From Lachnospiraceae bacterium UBA1766 (GTDB lineage Bacteria > Bacillota > Clostridia > Lachnospirales > Lachnospiraceae): a DNA stretch of 27,572 nucleotides. Shown here piece by piece: positions 22,382-27,572 of this stretch (its first letter is position 1; each line of letters starts with the position of its first letter). A program made the position numbers and the translations under genes. A model generated the notes under the pieces. It was not told the DNA's origin. It saw only the letters and a program-made list of their open reading frames with translations, and did no database searches. The stretch lies in NCBI GenBank assembly GCA_002314715.1, contig DCGY01000060.1, forward strand, positions 1-27,572, given 5' to 3'.

Positions 22382-23716
22382 ATGAAAACCTATACCAGAG
22401 ATGACATCATCCGATTGGTGGAAGAAGAGGATGTGGAATTCATCCGTTTACAGTTTACGGATATGTTTGGAACTTTAAAGAATATTGCCATTACATCCAG
22501 TCAGCTGGAAAAAGCGCTGGACAACAGATGCACCTTTGATGCTTCTGCAATTGATGGTTTTACCGGTATTGAAGAGTCCGACCTGGTGCTTTATCCGGAC
22601 TACAATACCTTTGAGGTATTCCCTTGGAGACCCCAGCAGGGAAAGGTAGCCAGAATGCTTTGTGATGTATATCGTCCCAACGGCACTCCTTTTGAGGCGG
22701 ATCCCAGATACATTTTGCGTAAGGCAATTGCGAAGGCAGAGGAAATGGGCTATGCCTTTGAAGTTGGTCCCGAGTGCGAGTTTTTCCTGTTTGATACGGA
22801 CGAGGATACCATGCCTACCATCAATACCTTAGAGCAGGCCGGTTTCTTTGATATCGGACCCTTGGATTTCGGCGAGAATGCAAGACGTGATATGGTTATG
22901 ACCTTAGAGGATATGGGCTTTGTGGTAGAGGCTTCTCACCATGAAAAGTCTCCTGCTCAGCATGAAATCGATTTCCGTCACGGAGAAGCATTGAACACCG
23001 CTGACAATATTATTACCCTGCGTTTGGCAGTTCGTACCATTGCCAAGAGACATGGTTTGCATGCCACCTTTATGCCTAAGCCAAAGGCAGACGGAAACGG
23101 TTCCGGTATGCATTTGCATATGAATTTAAAGAAAGACGGAGTGAACGTTTTCTGCAACAAGGAGGACAAGCACGGTCTTAGTCGGGAGGCATATTATTTC
23201 ATCGGCGGTTTGTTAAAGCACATGAGAGGTATGGCTGCCATTACCAATCCTTTGGTAAATTCTTATAAGAGACTGGTGCCCGGAAGCGAAGCTCCCATTT
23301 ATATTGCATGGAGTGCGATTAACAGAAGTCCAATCATTCGCATTCCTTATTTTGGTGCTCAGGAGCAGGCCAGAATCGAACTGCGCAGTCCGGACTCCGC
23401 GGCAAATCCTTACTTGACTTTGGCAGTCTGCCTGATGGCCGGCTTGGACGGTATTCAGAATAAGATTGAAGCGCCCAAGGAAATCAACGGAAACTTATTT
23501 GGTATGACCAGAGAAGAGAGAGAAACGCTTGGTGTATCCGAGATGCCCGAGAATCTTTTGATTGCTTTGGAGGAGCTGGAGAAGGACAGCCTGGTATGTG
23601 AATTATTGGGTGATGTTTTTGTGAAGAAATATATGGATGCCAAGCGCAAGGAATTTGCTGCGTATAAGGCACAGGTAACCCCTTGGGAGATTACGGAATA
23701 TTTGAATAAGTACTAA
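22382..23716 (+). CDS. glnA: Glutamine synthetase, class I
   Basis: 444 residues from ATG 22382, with GGAGG upstream; the open frame further up is leader sequence. The enzyme condenses glutamate, ammonia and ATP to glutamine in the cytoplasm as a dodecamer. Family motifs are clear: LQFTDMFGTLKNI, FDASAIDGFTGIEESDL (the flexible Asp loop), EVGPECEFFLF with metal-binding Glu, the GSGMHLHMNL nucleotide and metal site, NPLVNSYKRLVPG, and the RIELRSPDSAANPYL end. The length of about 445 is that of the Firmicute GSI-alpha type. Where enterobacterial enzymes have the adenylylated Tyr, this one reads NLFGM, so adenylylation is not expected. It is probably regulated by its leader and feedback inhibition. 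The ANTAR gene follows 39 bases later. Confidence 0.96.
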   Translation: MKTYTRDDIIRLVEEEDVEFIRLQFTDMFGTLKNIAITSSQLEKALDNRCTFDASAIDGFTGIEESDLVLYPDYNTFEVFPWRPQQGKVARMLCDVYRPNGTPFEADPRYILRKAIAKAEEMGYAFEVGPECEFFLFDTDEDTMPTINTLEQAGFFDIGPLDFGENARRDMVMTLEDMGFVVEASHHEKSPAQHEIDFRHGEALNTADNIITLRLAVRTIAKRHGLHATFMPKPKADGNGSGMHLHMNLKKDGVNVFCNKEDKHGLSREAYYFIGGLLKHMRGMAAITNPLVNSYKRLVPGSEAPIYIAWSAINRSPIIRIPYFGAQEQARIELRSPDSAANPYLTLAVCLMAGLDGIQNKIEAPKEINGNLFGMTREERETLGVSEMPENLLIALEELEKDSLVCELLGDVFVKKYMDAKRKEFAAYKAQVTPWEITEYLNKY

Positions 23717-23718
23717 TT

Positions 23719-23753
23719 TGTCCACCTATTCGTCGATAGGAAGGAGGTGGGCA
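23719..23753 (+). promoter_or_regulatory. Stem that can bury the ribosome site of the ANTAR gene
   Basis: TGTCCACCT (23719-23727) can pair with AGGTGGGCA (23745-23753) in 9 bp with a single T-G wobble. This hides most of the AAGGAGGTGG ribosome site, 2 bases before the TTG start. A competing hairpin CCTAT/ATAGG (23725-23729 and 23736-23740) with a 6-base loop would free the site. Confidence 0.55.
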
Positions 23754-23755
23754 TT

Positions 23756-24304
23756 TTGACAAATATTATTATTGCGCTTTCAAAGCTGGAAGAAGCCAAG
23801 GCACTGAAAACGGTTTTGGTACGCAATGGTTTCCGTGTTACCGGTGTATGTGCCACGGGAGCTCAGGCGATCAGCCAGGCCGACAGTCTTCAGGACGGAA
23901 TTATTGTTTGTAGTCATAAGTTACCGGATATGGTATATGATCAGTTGCAGGAATGCCTGCCTGTGGGATTCGAGATGCTACTTCTCGCTTCCCCCAAATA
24001 TGTGAACGAATGCTACGGAAATAATCTGATATGTCTTTCTATGCCCCTTAAGGTAAACGATTTGGTCAATACCTTAAACATGATGATGGAGGGTATTGCA
24101 AGACGAAGAAAGAAACTGAAGAATCAGCCGAAGGTCAGAAATGAGAAAGAAGAACAGCTGATAAAAGAGGCAAAAGAATTATTGATTGTACGAAATCATA
24201 TGACCGAGGACGAAGCACATAAATACCTTCAAAAGTGCAGTATGGACAGTGGAACCAACATTGTGGAAACTGCCCAGATGGTACTCACCATGATGAAGGT
24301 CTAG
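23756..24304 (+). CDS. ANTAR-domain antiterminator with pseudo-receiver
   Basis: 182 residues from TTG at 23756, 8 bases after GGAGG; a GTG at 23747 lies within the ribosome site. The C-terminal ~55 residues (EEQLIKEAKELLIVRNHMTEDEAHKYLQ...) match the ANTAR RNA-binding domain with its conserved Ala, Met-[ST]-Glu-Xaa-Glu-Ala and a following CSMDSGT helix. The N-terminal ~120 residues have a receiver fold pattern, but the acidic pair (here LSKLEE), the phosphorylated Asp (IIVCSHKLPD) and the conserved Lys (LSMPLK) are absent or replaced, so it is a pseudo-receiver, as in AmiR. ANTAR proteins bind paired hexaloop hairpins in nascent RNA and stop termination. Its location suggests it acts on the glnA leader, with a ligand or partner protein rather than phosphorylation as signal. 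Confidence 0.88.
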   Translation: MTNIIIALSKLEEAKALKTVLVRNGFRVTGVCATGAQAISQADSLQDGIIVCSHKLPDMVYDQLQECLPVGFEMLLLASPKYVNECYGNNLICLSMPLKVNDLVNTLNMMMEGIARRRKKLKNQPKVRNEKEEQLIKEAKELLIVRNHMTEDEAHKYLQKCSMDSGTNIVETAQMVLTMMKV

Positions 24305-24386
24305 TGGATGGATGATACAACCAAGGGATGGACGTGGAAGGGAAGTTCCTTTGGAAACATACAGTTGTGAGAGGATAAAGGACACC

Positions 24387-25238
24387 ATGAAATTTACGAA
24401 GATGCAGGGTTGCGGAAACGATTATGTTTACGTAAACGGATTTACCGAAAAAGTGAATCAGGATGAAAAGCCTGATTTGGTCAGAAAATTAAGTGACAGA
24501 CATTTTGGAATCGGCGGAGATGGCGTGATTTTTGTAAACCCCAGCGATGTGGCTGATTTTGAAATGGAAATGTTTAATGCAGACGGTACCCGCGCGGAAA
24601 TGTGCGGAAACGGTATTCGCTGCGTGGCAAAGTTCGTATATGATAAAGGCCTCACCGATGAGACCGGGATTACCATTGTCAGTGCAGGAAAAATCAAATA
24701 TCTGGATTTGACAGTGGAGGGCAAGGAAAACGGAAACAGAGGAACGGTTTCCAAGGTTCGCGTAAATATGGGCAATCCGATTTTGAAGGCTGCGGAGGTT
24801 CCCGTGGTCTCCGATAACGAAACCGTGGTGGATGAAGAGATTCTGGTAGAAGGAAAGGCTTATAAGATGACCTGCGTTTCCATGGGAAATCCCCATGCGG
24901 TGGTTTTCATGCAGGATGTGGCCCATATGGATTTGGAGGCGATTGGTCCCAAGTTTGAAAATCATGTGCGATTCCCCAAGAGAGTCAATACAGAGTTTGT
25001 GGAGATTCTGGACCGCAATACTGTATTTATGCGCGTGTGGGAGCGTGGAACAGGAGAAACCTTAGCCTGCGGAACCGGCTGTTGCGCAACTGCAGTGGCC
25101 TGTGTTTTAAACGGTTTGACAGAGAATCAGGTTACCGTGAAGCTTCTTGGCGGTGAACTTTTGATTGAGTGGGATCGGGAGAACAATCTGGTGTACATGA
25201 CGGGACCTGCCACCACCGTATTTGAAGGAGAAGTATAA
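24387..25238 (+). CDS. dapF: Diaminopimelate epimerase
   Basis: 283 residues from ATG 24387, 4 bases after AAAGGA; the frame is open to 24312 but the protein starts properly with KFTKMQGCGNDYVYV. DapF converts LL- to meso-diaminopimelate for lysine and peptidoglycan synthesis. The two catalytic cysteines are present as Cys73 in EMCGNGIRCVA and Cys228 in LACGTGCCATAV. The phosphate-like binding and dimer segments (FGIGGDGVIFV, RVNTEFVE) are also seen. The gene lies directly upstream of dapL, which supplies its substrate, and follows the ANTAR gene after 82 bases without a terminator, so it could be part of the glnA transcript. Confidence 0.95.
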   Translation: MKFTKMQGCGNDYVYVNGFTEKVNQDEKPDLVRKLSDRHFGIGGDGVIFVNPSDVADFEMEMFNADGTRAEMCGNGIRCVAKFVYDKGLTDETGITIVSAGKIKYLDLTVEGKENGNRGTVSKVRVNMGNPILKAAEVPVVSDNETVVDEEILVEGKAYKMTCVSMGNPHAVVFMQDVAHMDLEAIGPKFENHVRFPKRVNTEFVEILDRNTVFMRVWERGTGETLACGTGCCATAVACVLNGLTENQVTVKLLGGELLIEWDRENNLVYMTGPATTVFEGEV

Positions 25239-25284
25239 AAAGAGGTACCGTCAGACAGACGAGCGTACAGAAAGAGGAAATAGA

Positions 25285-26499
25285 ATGGTTAAGGTAAATG
25301 ACAATTATTTAAAACTTCCGGGAAGTTATTTGTTTTCCACAGTAGGAAGAAAGCAGAGAGAATATCAGGCAGCGCATCCCGAGAAAAGTGTGATTCGTTT
25401 AAGTATCGGTGATGTAACCCAACCTCTTGCCCCTGTGATTATCGATACCCTGCATAAGGCAGTGGATGAAATGGGCAATGCAGAAACCTTTAAGGGTTAT
25501 GCGCCTGACCTTGGATATGAGTTCCTTCGAAAAGCTATTTCGGACAATGACTTCAAAGCTAGAGGATGCGCTATTGAGGCAGACGAAATTTTTGTATCGG
25601 ACGGTGCAAAATGTGATTGCGGAAATATTCAGGAGATTTTCAGCCTGGATAACCGAATTGCAGTATGCGACCCTGTTTATCCCGTGTATGTGGATTCCAA
25701 TGTAATGGCAGGAAGAGCCGGTGATTACAATACCATTACCGAGACCTTCAGCAATGTCATTTACATGCCTTGTACCGAAGCAAACGGTTTTGCTCCCGAA
25801 ATTCCTTCCGAGACCCCGGACATGATTTATCTTTGCTTCCCCAATAACCCTACCGGAGCCACCATTACCAAGGCGAGACTTCAGGAGTGGGTGGATTACG
25901 CAAACAAAGTAGGAGCGGTTATTCTTTACGATGCCGCTTACGAAGCATATATTTCCGAGGACAATATTCCTCACAGTATTTACGAGTGCGAAGGCGCAAA
26001 GACCTGCGCAATCGAGCTTCGTTCCTTCTCCAAGAATGCAGGATTTACCGGCGTACGTCTTGGCTATACCGTTATCCCCAAGGAATTAAAGGTAGGAGAG
26101 GTTTCGCTTCACTCCTTATGGGCACGTCGCCATGGTACCAAGTACAACGGTGCTCCTTACATTATTCAGAAGGCCGGCGAGGCAGTTTATTCCGAAGAGG
26201 GTAAGAAGCAGTTAAAGGCACAGGTTGCTTATTATATGAACAATGCACATTACATCTTCGATAACCTGAAGGCAGCAGGCTATCAGGTATCCGGCGGTGT
26301 GAATGCTCCCTACATTTGGCTGAAGACCCCCGGCAATATGACCAGCTGGGAATTCTTTGATTATCTGTTGGAGAATGCCAATGTGGTAGGTACTCCCGGA
26401 TCCGGTTTCGGACCCAGCGGTGAGCACTATTTCCGTCTGACCGCATTCGGCAGCTATGAGAATACGGTAGAAGCAATCCGCAGAATCAAGGCTTTATAA
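25285..26499 (+). CDS. dapL: LL-diaminopimelate aminotransferase
   Basis: 404 residues from ATG 25285, after AGAGGAAA; the upstream frame to 25222 overlaps dapF and is not used. The enzyme makes LL-diaminopimelate directly from tetrahydrodipicolinate and glutamate, the one-step route used by many Clostridia, plants and Chlamydia. It starts MVKVNDNYLKLPGSYLFST, a hallmark of the DapL family. PLP-site motifs are SIGDVTQPL, CFPNNPTGA, YDAAYEAYI and the lysine K250 in SFSKNAGFTGVRLGYT. The order dapF-dapL indicates a meso-DAP module. No terminator follows; readthrough would enter the aspS T box 47 bases downstream. Confidence 0.95.
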   Translation: MVKVNDNYLKLPGSYLFSTVGRKQREYQAAHPEKSVIRLSIGDVTQPLAPVIIDTLHKAVDEMGNAETFKGYAPDLGYEFLRKAISDNDFKARGCAIEADEIFVSDGAKCDCGNIQEIFSLDNRIAVCDPVYPVYVDSNVMAGRAGDYNTITETFSNVIYMPCTEANGFAPEIPSETPDMIYLCFPNNPTGATITKARLQEWVDYANKVGAVILYDAAYEAYISEDNIPHSIYECEGAKTCAIELRSFSKNAGFTGVRLGYTVIPKELKVGEVSLHSLWARRHGTKYNGAPYIIQKAGEAVYSEEGKKQLKAQVAYYMNNAHYIFDNLKAAGYQVSGGVNAPYIWLKTPGNMTSWEFFDYLLENANVVGTPGSGFGPSGEHYFRLTAFGSYENTVEAIRRIKAL

Positions 26500-26508
26500 A
26501 ATCCGCTG

Positions 26509-26540
26509 TTGACTTTTTGGAAAGTTTCGCATATTATAAT
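26509..26540 (+). promoter_or_regulatory. Promoter of the aspS T-box transcript
   Basis: TTGACT (26509-26514) is followed after 17 bases by TATTAT (26532-26537); a perfect TATAAT overlaps at 26535-26540 with 20 bases spacing. Either gives a start near 26544-26548, in front of the T-box stem I. Confidence 0.75.
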
Positions 26541-26544
26541 TATT

Positions 26545-26807
26545 AGCTTAAAATAACCGAAAATGCTATGAAGGAGACTCTTGTCAGGGAGAGCAACAGG
26601 AATACGACGCCACCGACTGAAAGCGTTGTTTGCAGGAAGCGATAAAGGGAACACTCCGGAGCAGATTATTCGAACTGATTCGAATCACTAGGGTAATCCG
26701 TGACACGCGTTAAGTGTAAGAGTGGCTTTTGAAGCAATGCGGGTGGTACCGCGGGTAGTTGATTATCCGTCCCGGGATGTAAGGAAACTTATATCCCGGG
26801 ACTTTTT
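26545..26807 (+). promoter_or_regulatory. T-box riboswitch leader with AAC (Asn) specifier
   Basis: The T-box sequence GGGTGGTACCGCG (26741-26753) is canonical; UGGU (26744-26747) is the bulge that pairs with the tRNA 3' end. Stem I starts with GGAG (26573-26576) pairing with CTCC (26654-26657), and the next helix is TTGTC/GATAA (26581-26585 and 26641-26645). Between these helices the 3' side of the specifier loop reads AGGGAACA. The three bases before the conserved purine (A26653) are AAC (26650-26652), the asparagine codon. The distal loop CCACCGACTGAAAG is closed by ACGACG/CGTTGT. A strong terminator is at the end. An uncharged tRNA reading AAC would stabilise the antiterminator and switch on aspS. 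Confidence 0.88.
26769..26807 (+). terminator. T-box regulated intrinsic terminator
   Basis: GTCCCGGGAT (26769-26778) pairs perfectly with ATCCCGGGAC (26793-26802), extended by two further pairs around a 10-base loop, and is followed by TTTTT. This is the off-state structure of the aspS T box. Confidence 0.93.
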
Positions 26808-26831
26808 GTGATTTGGCACAAAAAAAAAGAA

Positions 26832-26887
26832 GCCGCGAAGCGACAAATCTGCGAAGCAGATGTTTTTGTGAATGATTTTGTGGCGGC
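26832..26887 (+). other. Structured aspS leader segment with a second terminator-like hairpin
   Basis: ATCTGC-GAA-GCAGAT (26847-26861) is followed by GTTTTTG and, with flanking ACAAA/TTTTGT, resembles a second weak terminator. A smaller CGC-GAA-GCG lies just before it, and GCCGC (26832-26836) can pair with GCGGC (26883-26887) to enclose both. It lies between the T-box terminator and the aspS ribosome site. Confidence 0.4.
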
Positions 26888-26922
26888 AGACAATAACAGT
26901 AAAATTGTTTAGGAGGACCAAA

Positions 26923-27572
26923 ATGTACAGAGATTTAAAGTTAAACCAGATTGGCGAACAGCACATCGGCCAGACCCTCCAGGTTGCAGGATGGGTTGAG
27001 AATATCCGTGACCACGGCGGTGTATCTTTCATTGACTTGAGAGATATGTACGGCGTACTTCAGGTGGTTATTCGTAAGACCGAGTTATTAAAGGGTATTA
27101 CCAAGGAAATGTGTCTTTCCATTACCGGCCCTGTCGAAAAACGTGATGAGGAGACCTACAATCCCAAGATTCCTACCGGTACCATCGAGTTGGAAGCAGT
27201 TACCATCGATGTACTTGGTAAGGTTTATCATCAGTTGCCTTTCGAAATTCAGACTTCCAAGGAAATTCGTGAGGATGTTCGTCTGAAATACCGTTATTTG
27301 GATTTGAGAAATCAGAAGGTAAAGGACAATATCGTATTCCGTTCCCAGGTAATCAGCTTCCTTCGCCAGAAGATGAGCGAGATGGGATTTTTGGAGATTC
27401 AGACTCCCATCCTTTGTGCTTCTTCTCCGGAAGGCGCAAGAGACTACATTGTTCCTTCCCGTAAGTTCAAGGGCAAATTCTATGCATTACCCCAGGCTCC
27501 TCAGCAGTACAAGCAGCTGTTGATGGTATCCGGTTTTGATAAGTACTTCCAGATTGCTCCCTGCTTCCGTGA
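26923..27572 (+). CDS. aspS: Aspartyl-tRNA synthetase, 5' part (probably non-discriminating)
   Basis: The first 216 residues; the gene runs off the window. ATG 26923 follows AGGAGG by 6 bases. The enzyme charges tRNA-Asp with aspartate. It is the bacterial-type AspRS: N-terminal OB-fold with GWVENIRDHGGVSFIDLRD, then KYRYLDLRN and the class II core EGARDYIVPSR and FYALPQAPQQYKQLLMVSGFDKYFQI. Residue 31 is His where E. coli AspRS, which discriminates, has Leu in RRRDLGS; His31 was reported as a determinant of tRNA-Asn recognition in the non-discriminating Pseudomonas aeruginosa enzyme. With the AAC specifier upstream, this suggests it also makes Asp-tRNA-Asn for conversion by GatCAB. The catalytic C-terminal part is not visible. 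Confidence 0.95.
   Translation, partial: MYRDLKLNQIGEQHIGQTLQVAGWVENIRDHGGVSFIDLRDMYGVLQVVIRKTELLKGITKEMCLSITGPVEKRDEETYNPKIPTGTIELEAVTIDVLGKVYHQLPFEIQTSKEIREDVRLKYRYLDLRNQKVKDNIVFRSQVISFLRQKMSEMGFLEIQTPILCASSPEGARDYIVPSRKFKGKFYALPQAPQQYKQLLMVSGFDKYFQIAPCFR

Noticed and set aside
24351..24383. TTGGAA and GATAAA spaced by 17 bases before dapF as a promoter.
   Set aside because: Transcription would start at or after the ribosome site, leaving dapF without one.
1..27572. CRISPR arrays, insertion sequences, tRNA or rRNA genes.
   Set aside because: No regularly spaced repeats, transposase-like frames, terminal inverted repeats or tRNA-like clover leaves were seen by reading; a covariance-model scan could not be run.

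Overview
The window looks like a chromosomal segment of a Gram-positive anaerobe of the Lachnospiraceae/Clostridia type. This is an inference from gene content: a T-box leader before an aminoacyl-tRNA synthetase gene, LL-diaminopimelate aminotransferase (DapL), a class I glutamine synthetase followed by an ANTAR protein, strong AGGAGG ribosome sites with some GTG/TTG starts, and a Tad-type pilus locus without a secretin. I see no mobile element, CRISPR array, tRNA or rRNA.

Layout. 1-649: the 3' end of an L-fucose/L-arabinose isomerase-like gene and its terminator. 830-2191: a monocistronic serine hydrolase (beta-lactamase/esterase fold) with its own promoter and a long hairpin terminator. 2210-2323 (minus): a 37-residue hydrophobic protein, divergent from the next locus. 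2402-12808: a ten-gene Tad/Flp-like pilus operon with ATPase, two TadB/TadC membrane proteins, a small pilin-like protein, two TadE/DUF4320-like proteins, a CpaB-like protein, an acidic lipoprotein, a secreted protein of about 1346 residues and a prepilin peptidase. 12805-15163: a polar amino acid ABC transporter in which a terminator with an embedded promoter separates the binding protein from permease and ATPase. 15204-21598: a collinear run of housekeeping genes (glycosyltransferase, hisC-like aminotransferase, small export protein, methyltransferase, hslO, nadE). 21600-22118 (minus): a membrane-anchored degenerate FMN-binding-like protein. 22232-26499: glnA, an ANTAR regulator, dapF and dapL. 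26509-27572: an aspS T-box leader and the 5' part of aspS.

Three RNA-level control points stand out. The glnA transcript should begin in a short hairpin with an A1/G4 hexaloop, the kind of loop recognised by ANTAR proteins, and the next gene encodes an ANTAR protein whose receiver domain has lost its phosphorylation residues. The ribosome site of that ANTAR gene can be buried in a 9-bp stem. The aspS T box reads AAC (asparagine) in its specifier position, and the encoded AspRS has His31, a residue linked to non-discriminating enzymes. Together these suggest that aspS is tuned to Asn-tRNA supply by the indirect (GatCAB) route.

The most novel protein content is in the pilus locus. Its secreted giant combines InlB-like repeats with a glycine-rich domain resembling that of ALK/LTK receptors, interrupted by a cysteine-rich insert. 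The adjacent lipoprotein carries a similar cysteine-pair module on a long charged stalk.
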